DNA of 64,000 nucleotides from Staphylococcus croceilyticus (GCF_002902575.1 NZ_PPRD01000033.1:1-64000); one strand, 5' to 3'. Positions 18,070 through 29,731 are shown, counted from the stretch's first letter. The notes: generated from the letters alone by a model not told the origin. Program-made: numbers and translations.

Positions 18070-19071
18070 ATGAAATTAGGAATCTTAGATTATGTGCCTA
18101 TCTTCGAAGGTCGTTCAGCTCAAGACGCATTCAATCATACTGTCGAATTAGCAACCTTGGCTGATCAACTTGGTTATGAGCGCTATTGGATTGCCGAACA
18201 TCATCAAGTGCCTTCTGTGGCTTCAAGCGCGCCTGAAATGGTAATGATGATGTTATTAGAGCATACACATCGAATTCATATTGGCAGTGGAGGCGTGATG
18301 TTGCCCCACTACAGTGCTTATAAAGTCGCCGAACAATTTAAGATTATGGAAGCACGTCATCCCCATCGTATTGATATGGGTCTCGGTCGTTCTCCTAGCT
18401 TTAAAAATGTGAACGAGGCACTGAATGAATTTAAAACTGAGAAACCAGAGTTATCACAACAAATTGATGACTTAATCAAATATTTTACCGATGATACAAA
18501 GCAGCCTCACCGCTTCATGTCACTTCAAGCCACACCATTTATTGATAGTCACCCGCAACTCTATATTCTAGGAATGAGTGAACGAAGTGCTGAACTCGCT
18601 GCTCGAAAAGGATTACCATTAGTCATCGCTCACATGGGGCAACCTTCGACACAAATAAACAAAGTCATCGCTCACTACCGTAAACAATTTGATTTGTATA
18701 ATGAAGAAATAAATGACAACAAACCTTATGTTATTATGGCAACCTTTGTTGTGACTGCAGACAAATTGGCGACAGTTAATGATTTACTTGATGCACTTCA
18801 TTTATGGTTAATGCGCATCAACTACTTAAAACAACCTATGACTTACCCTTCTATTGAAACTGCACAACAACGTCAATATTCCGAAAGAGAACTTGCTAAA
18901 ATTGAAAAAAATAAAAAAAGAATAGTGAGTGGTTTACCTCACGAAGTTGCCGAGCAATTACATACTATGCAACAAAACTACGATGTGGATGAAATGATGA
19001 TATTGCCCCATGTATTTGGTGAAGAAAATAGACTAGAGTTACTTAAGCAATTAGCTGATACTTGCTTTTAA
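18070..19071 (+). CDS. LLM-class flavin-dependent oxidoreductase
   Basis: A 333-residue bacterial-luciferase-like TIM-barrel enzyme using FMN or F420-type flavin. It shows the family's RYWIAEHHQVPSVASSAPE stretch near residue 38, IGSGGVMLPHYS near 77 and GLGRSP near 103. Substrate is unknown. Divergent from a quinone-reductase-like gene, which points to a shared role in handling oxidised or reactive small molecules. GGGAGCC-type ribosome site lies upstream of the ATG. Confidence 0.82.
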   Translation: MKLGILDYVPIFEGRSAQDAFNHTVELATLADQLGYERYWIAEHHQVPSVASSAPEMVMMMLLEHTHRIHIGSGGVMLPHYSAYKVAEQFKIMEARHPHRIDMGLGRSPSFKNVNEALNEFKTEKPELSQQIDDLIKYFTDDTKQPHRFMSLQATPFIDSHPQLYILGMSERSAELAARKGLPLVIAHMGQPSTQINKVIAHYRKQFDLYNEEINDNKPYVIMATFVVTADKLATVNDLLDALHLWLMRINYLKQPMTYPSIETAQQRQYSERELAKIEKNKKRIVSGLPHEVAEQLHTMQQNYDVDEMMILPHVFGEENRLELLKQLADTCF

Positions 19072-19080
19072 AAGATAATA

Positions 19081-19137
19081 AAAGAGTAGAAACGCCTTAA
19101 TTTTATTTTTTGCGTTGTCTACTCTTACTTTTTTTAG
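19081..19137. terminator. Bidirectional terminator
   Basis: Arms AAAGAGTAGAAACGC and GCGTTGTCTACTCTT with a long AT-rich loop and a T-run on the right. It lies between the convergent monooxygenase and lipoprotein genes. Confidence 0.75.
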
Positions 19138-19139
19138 GA

Positions 19140-19994
19140 TTATTTATTCCATAAGAATTTAATTATTTCATTCGCTACTTCTTTATTTTCGTGTAACTCA
19201 CTATGTTGTGCGGATTTACCCGTGTATTTAGTTTCTTTATATGATTTAGGACTGTCTTGTAATAAATACTTTAATGACTTAGATGAACTATTTGAGACGC
19301 GTCCATCTGAATGAGTCCCATCTTGTAAATCACCATAAATATTTAATACGTCGATATTTTTACCTTTATAAATATCTTCTAATCCTAATAATTCTTTATA
19401 ATTATCATTCATTTTACTAGGCTTACCATTTTTATCTACACTGATTTCATTAACTTTTTCATTGAGATTAAGTACGCCATTAAACGTACCGGCAATATTC
19501 ACTTCCTTTTGGATTTGAGGTAAATGTTTATCATTACCATAATCTTTCATAAAATAAGCAAATGATAAATTCCCCATCGAATGTGCGACAAAGTTATATT
19601 TAGTGAAACCATATTGTGCTTTTAATTCAGATAAAACATTTTTAATATTCTTAGCATTTTGATTAACATCACCATTTTTATTATCTTCAAACACTACTTT
19701 AACAATAGGATTTTGAGCATCATTTGAAATAGTGCCTTTGAAATGTATTTTACCTTGATTATCTACAGTGGCAACTATCGCATCTTTAGTCACATCTTTG
19801 TTAAGGGCTTGCTTCACCATATATTTTTCAGAGTTTTCACTACCCCCATATCCATGCATAAACAATGTCACAGTTTGATCTTTAAGCGCCGACGATTTGT
19901 GTGAATGTTGTTTTTCAGATTGGCTACAACCTGTAACTAAGACTATCAATATACATAATGTAAATATGAAATAAATCATTTTTCTTTTTGTCAT
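19140..19994 (-). CDS. Lipoprotein alpha/beta hydrolase (DUF915)
   Basis: A 284-residue surface lipoprotein: signal peptide with lipobox LVTGC, then an alpha/beta hydrolase of the DUF915 family. The oxyanion region FMHGYGGS, the nucleophile elbow AHSMGN and a late SQH-type His (KSAQHSELH) are visible. It is probably an esterase or lipase-like enzyme outside the membrane; its substrate is unknown. Stands alone between terminators. Confidence 0.8.
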   Translation of the reverse strand: MTKRKMIYFIFTLCILIVLVTGCSQSEKQHSHKSSALKDQTVTLFMHGYGGSENSEKYMVKQALNKDVTKDAIVATVDNQGKIHFKGTISNDAQNPIVKVVFEDNKNGDVNQNAKNIKNVLSELKAQYGFTKYNFVAHSMGNLSFAYFMKDYGNDKHLPQIQKEVNIAGTFNGVLNLNEKVNEISVDKNGKPSKMNDNYKELLGLEDIYKGKNIDVLNIYGDLQDGTHSDGRVSNSSSKSLKYLLQDSPKSYKETKYTGKSAQHSELHENKEVANEIIKFLWNK

Positions 19995-20070
19995 TAACTA
20001 CAACGCCACCTATATATTTTTATGTATTAAGTATAAATTAGCTTTGAGATATTTCCATAAATATATATTA

Positions 20071-20114
20071 AAAAAGCAACCATCTAATATATGACTTTTA
20101 TATTAGACAGTTGC
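20071..20114 (-). terminator. Terminator of the lac operon
   Basis: Sixteen-base arms (20076-20091 and 20099-20114) with two mismatches, and a T-run on the minus strand, 13 bases after lacG. Confidence 0.82.
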
Positions 20115-20127
20115 CTATAATTAATAA

Positions 20128-21555
<1,428 letters not shown>

Positions 21556-23292
21556 TTATTTTTCAAATTGTTGTTGAACGAAGTCTAATGCTGCTTTGCC
21601 ATCTCGTGTTAAGTTGATATATTCAACACCTTGAGTTTTAGCTAATTTAATACCTAAACGATCAGTATCTTGTTTGATATCTTCATAGTTTGAAGCTACT
21701 TGAGGTGCTAAGATAACTAAATGATAATCTTTCATAATATCCATATGTGCACCGTAACCACCCGCTGCCGCTTTAACAGGTACGTTATATTCTTCAGCTG
21801 CTTTATTAAGTGCGTTGGCTAATAAACCACTTGTTCCACCACCAGCACATAATACTAATACATTCGTTTGCTCAGTAATGTTGTTTGAATGTGATGCTTC
21901 TTTTTCATTATCTGCTTGTAATGATGCATCGTCTGCACCAGCTGTTGCTAAAATTGCGTCTGCTTTTTTAGTATCAAAGTTAGCAGCCACTTTTTCTTTT
22001 AAATCATTATTTGTAACTTTTTTACCTAATTCTTCTTCTAAAATTTGTTCGTCATACACTTTGACGAATGGGTAATAAATAATAACGTCAACTACAATCA
22101 ATACAATCGCTAATACGAATGACCAGAATGCAAAACCAGTACCCATCACGATACCTAATGGACCTGGAGTAGTCCATGGCAAGAAGATACTAAAACTGTT
22201 CATTCCTAATACATCAACGAAGAATTTAAAGATCCACACGTTTGCAATTGGCGCAAAGATAAATGGAATAAAGAATACTGGGTTTAACACTAACGGTGCA
22301 CCGAATAAAATCGGTTCGTTTACACCAAAGAATGTAGGTACTACAGACGCTCTACCAATCGCTTTATTACGTTTCGATTTAGTTAGCCACATGAACATAA
22401 ATGGCACGACTAAAGTTGCACCAGTACCCCCCATTGTTACGACGAACATTTGTGTACCAGGTGTGATTACTTTGTCAGCATGTTCACCAGCTTGAATTAA
22501 ATGTAAGTTGGCTTCAAGGTTAGCGTAAGTAATAGCTGCAATTGCAGGTTCTACAATTGATGGACCATGGATACCTACGAACCAGAAGAATGCAAAGGCA
22601 CCAAAGATAATTGTTACCCCAACCCATCCATCTGCTGCAGTAAATAATGGTTCGAATATTTTTAAAATACCGTTTGCTACGTTAGTATGCGCTACGCCTC
22701 TAACGATTAAATCTAACGCATAAAGAATAATCATAACCGCTGATAACGGGAATATATCTTTAAATACTTGTGAAATATTAGGTGGAACTTCTTTTGGCAT
22801 TTTAATTGTGATATTACGTTTAATAAAGAAGTTATACACAATAACTGTGATAAACGCAGATTAAAAGGCTGTTAATAACCCTTTAGTTCCCATAAAGCCA
22901 CTTAAGAATCCACCATCTTTTGCTGGATCGGCCGCTAAGAACAAGAACCCACACATTGCTGCCATCATTGTTGAAATGAAGTTAATTTGATTTGTTTTTT
23001 CGAGTTTTCGGTTAAACGAATCGGTCAATGACTTGGCAGTCGTACCGGCGACAATGAAACCTACAATTCCCATTGTGTAGTTATACGGTTTCATTAAGAT
23101 ACCTTCCATTGTTTTACTCCATGTAAAGCCAAACACGTTCGGTACGTATGTTACTAAGATAAAGATACTTGAGAACAAGATAATCGGAATTGCTGCAATA
23201 AACCCATCACGAATCGCTCTTAAGTAAATATTACGTGATATTTTCTCAAAGAACGGCTTTCCTTTTTCTATCCATGCAATTAACTTATTCAT
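21556..23292 (-). pseudogene. lacE: PTS lactose-specific EIICB component lacE, broken by an in-frame TAA
   Basis: The frame runs through 578 codons and matches LacE along its whole length, but the codon at 22861-22863 is TAA. It lies between ...KGLLTAF and [10 protein letters not shown], where my recollection of S. aureus LacE has Leu; one T-to-A change in TTA would explain it. The first part (about 143 residues) is the start of the EIIC membrane domain. The rest holds the remaining EIIC segments, a linker and EIIB with its phospho-Cys in [10 protein letters not shown]. No ribosome site follows the stop, so re-initiation is unlikely. Start ATG 23292 follows GAGGG. Genuine mutation or sequence error cannot be settled here. 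Confidence 0.9.
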
Positions 23293-23297
23293 TAGGG

Positions 23298-23612
23298 TCA
23301 ACTCCCTCTTCTATATAATTCTATTAGGTGTTTAATTAAATCTTTTAATAGCAATGTTGTCATTAAGTGGTCTTGACCGTGCATCATTGTTACACTATAA
23401 GCGATGTCCTCACCTTGTGCTTCTTTAGCTAATAAACTTGTTTGCGCTTTGTGTGCATTTGCAATACACTCATTAGCTTCTTCAGCAAGTTGCTCGGCTT
23501 TATCAAGTTCACCATTTTTAGCAGCAGTTAAAGCTTCTAATAATTTAGAACGTGCATCACCAGCATAAGCTACAATTTCAAAACCAATTAATTGTACCTC
23601 TTCTCTTTTCAT
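23298..23612 (-). CDS. lacF: PTS lactose-specific EIIA component
   Basis: A 104-residue all-helical EIIA-Lac protein that passes phosphate from HPr to EIIB. The phosphorylated His78 and the metal ligand Asp81 are in MMHGQD at the same numbers as in S. aureus. Its stop lies a few bases before the lacE start. The partner LacE is interrupted, so phosphotransfer to lactose would fail. Confidence 0.95.
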   Translation of the reverse strand: MKREEVQLIGFEIVAYAGDARSKLLEALTAAKNGELDKAEQLAEEANECIANAHKAQTSLLAKEAQGEDIAYSVTMMHGQDHLMTTLLLKDLIKHLIELYRRGS

Positions 23613-23629
23613 CTCTCTAACCTCCCATA

Positions 23630-24607
23630 TTATTTAGATTTCCATGATGTTGCTGTTGTTTCTAACACTTTGTTTAAATCATCTATATTTTTAAATCCAG
23701 TAGTGCGTAACCATTCACGTGCTGCTTCTTCGCCTTGTTCAATATAGACTTTTACAGCCCCTGACCAAGTTGCACGTCCACAAAGTACACCATTAAATTT
23801 AGCGCCAGCTTCATGAGCAAATTTAAGTGTTTCTTGGAATAATTCAGCAGTAACACCTGCACTTAAATAGATATATGGTAAATGTGTTGAAGCTTCTTGA
23901 TCACGGAAGTGTTGTGCCGCTTCTTCTTTTGTATAAACGACTTCTCCTTCAGCAAAGCCTTCAACGTAATTCATGTTGACTGGAACCTCAACTTTAAGTA
24001 CATCAACATTAAATCTTTCTTCTGAGAATAATTTCATAGCTTCATTAACTTTACGAGGTTTTACTTTCGCAAATTCAGCACTTTTATTATCTGGAATGTT
24101 GTCATCGTATGTTAAAACTTCTAAGAAGAATGGAATGTCTTCTGCTACACACTCAGATCCAATTCTTTCAATATATGCTTTCTTTTGAACGTTGACTTCT
24201 TCTGAATCGTCTACATCATAGTAAAGTAAGAATTTAACAGCATTAGCGCCTTGTTCTTTTAAACGTTTCGCTGACCATTCCACTAAGCAGTCAGGTAAAC
24301 GACCTTTAGCATTTACGTCATAACCTGTTTTTTCATAAGCAAGTAATAAACCACATTCTTTATTACGTGCATCTGAAGCAGGTAAGCCATATTCAGGGTC
24401 TAAAAGAATTGATGATGCATATTGTGTTAATTCTTCAGATACTAGAACTTTTAATTGTTCAATTTGTTCAACAGTTGGTTCTTCAGTTTGATGTTCAGCC
24501 ATCATTCTTTTTAAAGCACCACGTTGGTCAAATGCTAAAGCTGATATAACCCCTTCTTTATTACTTAATTGTTCAATTGATGATAATTTTTTTTGTGATT
24601 TAGTCAT
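23630..24607 (-). CDS. lacD: Tagatose 1,6-bisphosphate aldolase
   Basis: A 325-residue LacD aldolase that cleaves tagatose 1,6-bisphosphate to dihydroxyacetone phosphate and glyceraldehyde 3-phosphate, the last step of the tagatose-6-phosphate route. The Schiff-base region [10 protein letters not shown] is present. Length is as in S. aureus (326). Three bases separate it from lacC. Confidence 0.94.
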   Translation of the reverse strand: MTKSQKKLSSIEQLSNKEGVISALAFDQRGALKRMMAEHQTEEPTVEQIEQLKVLVSEELTQYASSILLDPEYGLPASDARNKECGLLLAYEKTGYDVNAKGRLPDCLVEWSAKRLKEQGANAVKFLLYYDVDDSEEVNVQKKAYIERIGSECVAEDIPFFLEVLTYDDNIPDNKSAEFAKVKPRKVNEAMKLFSEERFNVDVLKVEVPVNMNYVEGFAEGEVVYTKEEAAQHFRDQEASTHLPYIYLSAGVTAELFQETLKFAHEAGAKFNGVLCGRATWSGAVKVYIEQGEEAAREWLRTTGFKNIDDLNKVLETTATSWKSK

Positions 24608-24610
24608 GAA

Positions 24611-25543
24611 TTACACCTCTATAACTTCAATTTGTTGGAATATTTCGTCAAATTTATTTACATTGATATGACCAGTTTGACTTTCCATTGCATTTAACAT
24701 GCCAAATGTATTTGCTTTTCTTAATAAATCTTTATCAGAATCCTGGCGAATTAATCCTGACGTAATACCTGCTACAGTTGAGTCACCAGAACCAACAGTA
24801 TTTACTACTTTAATATTTGGAATATTAACTTTATAAAAAGTTTGATGATGTTTTGCGAAAGCCCCGTCGCCACCTAAAGAAACGATAATCCATTCAATAC
24901 CTTCAAAGATGGGTTGAGTGACCGCTTCTTTTAAACTATCGATATCTGTAGTAACAGTGGTTTGTAATAATTGAGATAATTCATCAATATTAGGTTTTAT
25001 CACTGTAGGCTTACTGTCGCTCAACAATACATCCATTAATGATTGGCCTGAACTATCAAGGACTGTCGGTATGTGCTGTTGATTAGCTAATTGAATAATT
25101 TCTGCATAATAATCCGATTTTAATCCTTTAGGTAAACTTCCTGACATAGCAATTGCATTAGCTTTGCTAAACAAATGGCTTAAATGTGATTTGAAGCCCG
25201 CAGCTTCTTCTTCACTAATTGAAGGACCTTGTTCTAATATTTCAGTTTGCTGACCGTCGTGTAAGATAGCGATACAGTTTCTTGTTTCACCTTTAATTTG
25301 GAAGAAAGAATGTTGGATTTTACTTTCATCAAGTTGATGTTCAATAAACTCACCTAACTGACCACCTAAAAACCCACTTGCTAAAACGTCTTCACCAAAT
25401 TCAGATAAAACACGTGTTACATTTAAACCTTTGCCTCCAGCAGTTTTACTTGTATTTGTCACTCTGTTAACCGTATCAAGATTAAAGTGTTCCAAAGGAT
25501 ATGAAATATCTACAGAAGGATTAAGTGTTAATGTTAAAATCAT
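24611..25543 (-). CDS. lacC: Tagatose-6-phosphate kinase
   Basis: A 310-residue PfkB-family sugar kinase. It shows the N-terminal substrate motif [11 protein letters not shown] near residue 38 and the C-terminal anion-hole/catalytic motif [12 protein letters not shown] near 245 with the catalytic Asp. It phosphorylates tagatose-6-phosphate with ATP. AGGTGG ribosome site precedes the ATG. Confidence 0.94.
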   Translation of the reverse strand: MILTLTLNPSVDISYPLEHFNLDTVNRVTNTSKTAGGKGLNVTRVLSEFGEDVLASGFLGGQLGEFIEHQLDESKIQHSFFQIKGETRNCIAILHDGQQTEILEQGPSISEEEAAGFKSHLSHLFSKANAIAMSGSLPKGLKSDYYAEIIQLANQQHIPTVLDSSGQSLMDVLLSDSKPTVIKPNIDELSQLLQTTVTTDIDSLKEAVTQPIFEGIEWIIVSLGGDGAFAKHHQTFYKVNIPNIKVVNTVGSGDSTVAGITSGLIRQDSDKDLLRKANTFGMLNAMESQTGHINVNKFDEIFQQIEVIEV

Positions 25544-25555
25544 GATAGTCCACCT

Positions 25556-26071
25556 TTAATCGTGATATTCACCTTTGTTCCATTTTTCTAAAAATTCATC
25601 AAAGAAATGAGGATCAGCTTGTTTATCATTATGTGCTTCTAAATGTTCGATTTTAGCGATTAATTTTTTATTTTCCTCAGTAGGTTTATATTCAGCTTTA
25701 ATGAAGGCATCAACGATATCGAAGATAAATAATTCTCCTACGACTTTACCGCCGAAGCTTACAACGTTTGCATTTAATTCTTCTTTAGAATATAAAGCAG
25801 TAGTCATATCACGAACTAATGCAGTTCTTACACCTGGTACTTTGTTGGCAGCATTACTAATACCTACACCAGTTCCACAAATACATACACCTAAATCTGC
25901 TTCTCCACTTGTTACTGCTTCACCAACTTTTTTACCAAAGATTGGATAGTGTGTTCTTGTGAAATCATATGTTCCAACATCGATGACTTCATGTCCTTGT
26001 TCTTTTAAATGTTTAGAAACTGCCATTTTTGTATCTGTAACAATATGATCGCAACCAATAGCTATTTTCAT
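25556..26071 (-). CDS. lacB: Galactose-6-phosphate isomerase, LacB subunit
   Basis: A 171-residue RpiB/LacAB-family protein. With LacA it forms the isomerase that turns galactose-6-phosphate into tagatose-6-phosphate. GCDH at the N terminus, the [15 protein letters not shown] active-site motif near 88 and the [10 protein letters not shown] tail are typical of LacB. Confidence 0.95.
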   Translation of the reverse strand: MKIAIGCDHIVTDTKMAVSKHLKEQGHEVIDVGTYDFTRTHYPIFGKKVGEAVTSGEADLGVCICGTGVGISNAANKVPGVRTALVRDMTTALYSKEELNANVVSFGGKVVGELFIFDIVDAFIKAEYKPTEENKKLIAKIEHLEAHNDKQADPHFFDEFLEKWNKGEYHD

Positions 26072-26087
26072 TTTAAAATCCTCCTAA

Positions 26088-26516
26088 TTAACACATTTTA
26101 TTTAACATATCTACTCTGATTTGATGACGTCCGCCGTCATAGTGACCTTCAACAAATTCTTTTGCGACATTTTGAGCTAATGTATCCCCAACAATTTGTT
26201 CACCCATAGTAATCATACGTGCATTATTATGACCACGTGTCATATATGCAGAACGTTCATCAGACACTTCTGCAGCAATCATGCCTTTTACTTTAGTCGC
26301 TACTATAAAGCTACCTGCACCATAAGCATCGAATGCAATACCTAAGTTCTCATCATTTTTTTGAACTTCATGTACAACTGCTAGTGTTGAATCCACAAAA
26401 TCTAATTCTTTACCTTCAGTTACATCAAGCACATCATGATTGTTTTCTTTTAAAAATGTTTTAACAACATCTTTCAATCTTTTGCCAGCTACATCTGAAC
26501 CAATAATAATTGTCAT
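26088..26516 (-). CDS. lacA: Galactose-6-phosphate isomerase, LacA subunit
   Basis: A 142-residue RpiB/LacAB-family protein, partner of LacB. I chose ATG 26516 ([12 protein letters not shown]), preceded by AAAGGAG, which gives the family's exact length; a longer frame to 26555 has no ribosome site and runs towards the cre region. First gene of the operon. Confidence 0.95.
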   Translation of the reverse strand: MTIIIGSDVAGKRLKDVVKTFLKENNHDVLDVTEGKELDFVDSTLAVVHEVQKNDENLGIAFDAYGAGSFIVATKVKGMIAAEVSDERSAYMTRGHNNARMITMGEQIVGDTLAQNVAKEFVEGHYDGGRHQIRVDMLNKMC

Positions 26517-26572
26517 AGTAATTCTCCTTTTTAAGATGATATCTTTCCACAGCATTATGTTTATTTGTTGTG

Positions 26573-26677
26573 TGAAAAAGCGCTTTCAAATCTTTACGAT
26601 TAAATTATAAACATAAATAAACAAATAATCAACAATAAATGTTTGTATATTGTTTGATATTTAGTTGTTTTAAACAA
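26573..26677 (-). promoter_or_regulatory. lac operon promoter with cre site and LacR operator candidates
   Basis: On the minus strand TTGATT (26627-26632), a 17-base spacer and TATAAT (26604-26609). A cre site (26573-26589, core TGAAAGCGCTTTTTCA) lies just downstream of the start site, which is a road-block position for CcpA. TAAACA half-sites at 26608 and 26618 are one helical turn apart across the promoter. TGTTTG repeats at 26640 and 26651 and the palindrome TTGTTT-T-AAACAA (26665-26677) lie upstream and fit a DeoR-type repressor. Confidence 0.75.
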
Positions 26678-26716
26678 AAAAATGTATTTATGTGTTTAAT
26701 TAAACTTTTATAAACT

Positions 26717-26760
26717 AAAAAAATCCTAAGACTGTTTAATTTCAAACAATCTTAGGATTT
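26717..26760 (-). terminator. Terminator of lacR
   Basis: Arms AAATCCTAAGA...TGTTT (26721-26737) and the complement (26744-26760) with one mismatched pair. A run of A at 26717-26723 gives the minus-strand T-run. Confidence 0.88.
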
Positions 26761-26765
26761 CTGTA

Positions 26766-27521
26766 TTAATAAATCACTTCTGTATGTAATTTTAATTTTG
26801 AAACACTTTCTTCATCATTGGTATCAATGACAACTGCAGTTAAATCTTCTAATTTACACAACTGCGTAAAGTCTTCTTTTCCAATTTTTGAAGAATCAAT
26901 AAGTAAATATTTTTCAACCGATCGTTCTAATGCAATTTGTTGTGTATAAGCTTCATCAATAGTAGAGGTAAGCACATCTGCCTCTTTAATACCATTACAA
27001 CTAAAGAACATCTTACTAAAGCGTTTCGTTTTAAGTAAGGTATTCGTCATTTCACCAACAAACGATTCAGTAAGCTCTCTCATTTCCCCGCCAAGCAAAT
27101 ACACTTTGAAATCTATAGAACGTTTTTTAAATAATATTTTAAATACTGGGAAACAATTTGTAATGACTGTTAGTGACTGTTGTTCCATCACCTCAGCTAG
27201 AAACTCAATCGTTGTCCCTGGCCCTAGAAATATGGTGTCTCCTTCTTCGATGAGTTTAACAGCTTTGCGAGCGACAACACGTTTTTCTTCTTTGTTTTGC
27301 GTATGTTTCTCTTGATGTGACTTCTCCTTAAATTGAAAGACTGAATTACTTCTCGCCCCGCCGTGGATTTTAGTCAATAATCCCTTTTCTTCTAATTCAG
27401 CTAAATCACGTCGAACCGTCATATCAGATACATTGAGTTCCTCAACGATCTCATTGGTTCTAACCGTTCCTTTTTGATTTACGAGTTTAGTAATTTCATC
27501 TAAACGATCGTATTTATTCAT
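26766..27521 (-). CDS. lacR: Lactose phosphotransferase system repressor LacR
   Basis: A 251-residue DeoR/GlpR-family repressor. The N-terminal winged helix-turn-helix is near residues 20-45 ([20 protein letters not shown]). The C-terminal sugar-phosphate domain has the phosphate-loop GPGTTIE near 99. In S. aureus tagatose-6-phosphate is the inducer. It is transcribed toward lacA in the same direction but ended by its own terminator. Confidence 0.92.
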   Translation of the reverse strand: MNKYDRLDEITKLVNQKGTVRTNEIVEELNVSDMTVRRDLAELEEKGLLTKIHGGARSNSVFQFKEKSHQEKHTQNKEEKRVVARKAVKLIEEGDTIFLGPGTTIEFLAEVMEQQSLTVITNCFPVFKILFKKRSIDFKVYLLGGEMRELTESFVGEMTNTLLKTKRFSKMFFSCNGIKEADVLTSTIDEAYTQQIALERSVEKYLLIDSSKIGKEDFTQLCKLEDLTAVVIDTNDEESVSKLKLHTEVIY

Positions 27522-27772
27522 TCAATTCCTCACTTCCCCCAAATGCTAAGTTATTTTTATTTTTGAAAATGCCCAAAAGTTTTAGACATAGAATTTTAAA
27601 GATTTTCAGCGCATATTAATTTTATACCATTCAACGATTGAACTCTAATATTTTTATATCATAACTTTTAATTATGACAGAATTTAATAAAATGTTATTT
27701 TAAAATGTGTGTACTATAATAGATAAAGTGAAGGTTATTCAGTAAATTAATAATTTTAATGAGGTGACAACT

Positions 27773-28504
27773 TTGGCTAATAAAATTGAAAAACTTAAAA
27801 AAATTATAGATAACTCAAATAGAATTGTCTTCTTTACTGGTGCAGGCGTATCTGTAGCGAGCGGTATTCCTGATTTCCGTTCAATGGGAGGATTATTTGA
27901 TGAAATTTCAAAAGATGGCTATTCACCAGAATACTTATTAAGTATAGATCATCTTAATGATAATAAAGAAAGTTTTATTGATTTTTATCATAAACGTTTA
28001 CTCGTAGCAGATAAAAAACCAAACATCGTTCATGAATGGATTGCAGAACTTGAAAAAGAAGGTAAGTCATTAGGCGTAATCACTCAAAATATTGATGGCT
28101 TACATGAAGATGCAGGAAGTCAAAATATCGATGAAATTCATGGTACATTGAATCGATTTTATTGTATTGAATGCGGTGAAGAATATTCTAAATCATATGT
28201 AATGGATCATCAATTAAGATATTGCGAAAAATGTGGTGAAGTGATTCGTCCAGATATCGTATTATACGGTGAAATGCTAGACCAACCTACTGTATTTAAA
28301 GCACTAGATAAAATTCAAAAAGCAGATACTGTCATTGTATTAGGATCATCATTAGTCGTACAACCAGCGGCTGGATTTATTTCAAACTTTACTGGAGATA
28401 ATCTAGTTATTATAAATCGAGATAAAACACCATATGATAGAAAAGCAGACTTAGTCATTCATAACGATATGACAGAAGTCGTCGAAGAAGTATTTAAAAA
28501 ATAA
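27773..28504 (+). CDS. Sir2-family NAD-dependent protein deacylase
   Basis: A 243-residue sirtuin that removes acyl groups from lysines using NAD. It has the NAD motif GAGVSVASGIPDFR (23-36), TQNIDGLH (104-111), catalytic His123 and the zinc cysteines Cys131, Cys134, Cys151 and Cys154. I chose TTG 27773 because GAGGTGA (27761-27767) is its ribosome site; a GTG at 27764 lies within that site. A TATAAT at 27715-27720 is a likely -10 box. This is the ordinary housekeeping sirtuin; it is not next to a macrodomain or lipoyl-transfer gene. Confidence 0.9.
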   Translation: MANKIEKLKKIIDNSNRIVFFTGAGVSVASGIPDFRSMGGLFDEISKDGYSPEYLLSIDHLNDNKESFIDFYHKRLLVADKKPNIVHEWIAELEKEGKSLGVITQNIDGLHEDAGSQNIDEIHGTLNRFYCIECGEEYSKSYVMDHQLRYCEKCGEVIRPDIVLYGEMLDQPTVFKALDKIQKADTVIVLGSSLVVQPAAGFISNFTGDNLVIINRDKTPYDRKADLVIHNDMTEVVEEVFKK

Positions 28505-28519
28505 AAATATAGTTTAAGG

Positions 28520-28550
28520 GCTAGAGATTTAAAGAAATCTCTAGCTTTTA
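28520..28550 (+). terminator. Terminator of the sirtuin gene
   Basis: Arms GCTAGAGATTT (28520-28530) and AAATCTCTAGC (28535-28545), then TTTTATTG. Confidence 0.85.
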
Positions 28551-28557
28551 TTGTATA

Positions 28558-28591
28558 CAAAAAAGCACTTCTCGAAATTGAGAAGTGCTTT
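28558..28591 (-). terminator. Terminator of rplM-rpsI
   Basis: Arms AAAGCACTTCTC (28562-28573) and the complement (28580-28591). Seven A at the left give the minus-strand T-run. It lies about 80 bases past rpsI. Confidence 0.85.
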
Positions 28592-28609
28592 AAACATTTT
28601 AATTGAACA

Positions 28610-28655
28610 CAAATTGCTGACGCAATTTGCGTACTGGACTTGTAAGCAAACAAGT
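28610..28655. repeat. Two tandem inverted repeats downstream of rpsI
   Basis: CAAATTGC-TGAC-GCAATTTG (28610-28629) and ACTTGT-AAGCAA-ACAAGT (28638-28655) lie between the rpsI stop and its terminator. Neither has a T-run. They could be 3' UTR stem-loops or part of a dispersed intergenic repeat. Confidence 0.5.
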
Positions 28656-28672
28656 TTGCAACAATTCCAACA

Positions 28673-29065
28673 TTAACGTTTTGAGAATTGTGGAGAACGA
28701 CGTGCTTTTTTAAGACCTGGTTTTTTACGTTCTTTCATACGTGGGTCACGAGTTAATAAACCTGCACGTTTTAAAGAGCCTCTGTATTCAGGATCTGCTT
28801 CTAATAATGCACGAGCGATTCCGTGACGGATAGCTTGAGCTTGTCCAGTGAAACCACCACCGTGTACGTTAACTAATACATCGTAGTTACCTTTAGTTTC
28901 AGTAACATCAAATGGTTGGTTTAAGTCTAAGATTAATGATTCGAATGGTAAGTACTCACGTACGTCACGTTCGTTTACTGTAATATTACCTTCACCTGGT
29001 ACTAAACGTACACGTGCTACTGAGTTTTTACGACGGCCTGTACCTCTATATTCAACTTGTGCCAA
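28673..29065 (-). CDS. rpsI: 30S ribosomal protein S9
   Basis: A 130-residue S9 protein ending in the conserved [10 protein letters not shown] tail that reaches the P-site t[15 protein letters not shown] and the basic [12 protein letters not shown] are present. It follows rplM by 19 bases in the usual rplM-rpsI operon. Confidence 0.97.
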   Translation of the reverse strand: MAQVEYRGTGRRKNSVARVRLVPGEGNITVNERDVREYLPFESLILDLNQPFDVTETKGNYDVLVNVHGGGFTGQAQAIRHGIARALLEADPEYRGSLKRAGLLTRDPRMKERKKPGLKKARRSPQFSKR

Positions 29066-29084
29066 TGTAATTTCCTCCTTTTAA

Positions 29085-29522
29085 TTAACCACGTAACTCG
29101 TAGTTTTCTGGTTGTTGTGCAGCGTGTGGGTGTTCAGCGCCACGATATACAAATAATTTTTTACCTTGTTTTTCACCTAAACGTGAACTTGGTAACATAC
29201 CTTTGATAGAAGTTTCAAGTAAACGTTCTGGGTTATTACGTTTTAACTCACCAGCAGTAACTGATTTGATACCGCCTGGGTGGTTAGAGTGACGATAGTA
29301 AATTTTATCTGATTCTTTTTTACCAGTTAATTCGATTTTTTCAGCGTTGATGATGATTACATAGTCACCAGTGTCAACGTGTGGTGTATAAGTTACTTTA
29401 TTTTTACCGCGTAAGATAGATGCTACTTCTGATGATAAACGACCTAATGTTTGGCCTTCAGCATCAATAACATACCATTTGCGCTCAATGTTTGATTCAT
29501 TTGCCATAAATGTTTGACGCAT
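29085..29522 (-). CDS. rplM: 50S ribosomal protein L13
   Basis: A 145-residue L13 protein, near-identical in length and sequence to the S. aureus protein ([11 protein letters not shown] start). Leads the rplM-rpsI operon behind a long structured 5' leader, which fits autogenous control. Confidence 0.97.
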   Translation of the reverse strand: MRQTFMANESNIERKWYVIDAEGQTLGRLSSEVASILRGKNKVTYTPHVDTGDYVIIINAEKIELTGKKESDKIYYRHSNHPGGIKSVTAGELKRNNPERLLETSIKGMLPSSRLGEKQGKKLFVYRGAEHPHAAQQPENYELRG

Positions 29523-29731
29523 AATAATTGTCCTCCTAAAAATAAATGCTTCGTCTTAGATTGCAGGTACTCATCGCAGTCGAACCTACGAACGAGGCCT
29601 GCAACCTAGTTAATTCTGTTACGATTTCAAAGCGTAAATGTTCATTTATTTTATCCTGTATAATCTGCTTATATATCTTGTAACACAATAAGTTTCCGGG
29701 GCTTATCGTGGGATGATATAAAACAATACCG
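29523..29731 (-). ncRNA. 5' leader of rplM, candidate L13 leader element
   Basis: From the predicted start site near 29731 the message has about 210 untranslated bases. A long-range stem (GTTGCAGG at 29598-29605 read on the minus strand, with CCTGCAA at 29561-29567) closes a loop just before the ribosome site. This fits the L13_leader family known in low-GC Gram-positives, though I could not check it against the Rfam model. A second hairpin, ATAAGCCCCGG..CTTAT, lies nearer the start. Confidence 0.6.

Noticed and set aside
21556-22839. Second half of lacE as an independent EIIBC gene
   Set aside because: The only possible start is a GTG seven codons past the internal stop with no ribosome site, and the sequence continues LacE in the same frame.
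29561-29605. tRNA-like T-loop sequence before rplM
   Set aside because: There is no acceptor stem, D-arm or anticodon arm around it; better explained as part of the L13 leader.
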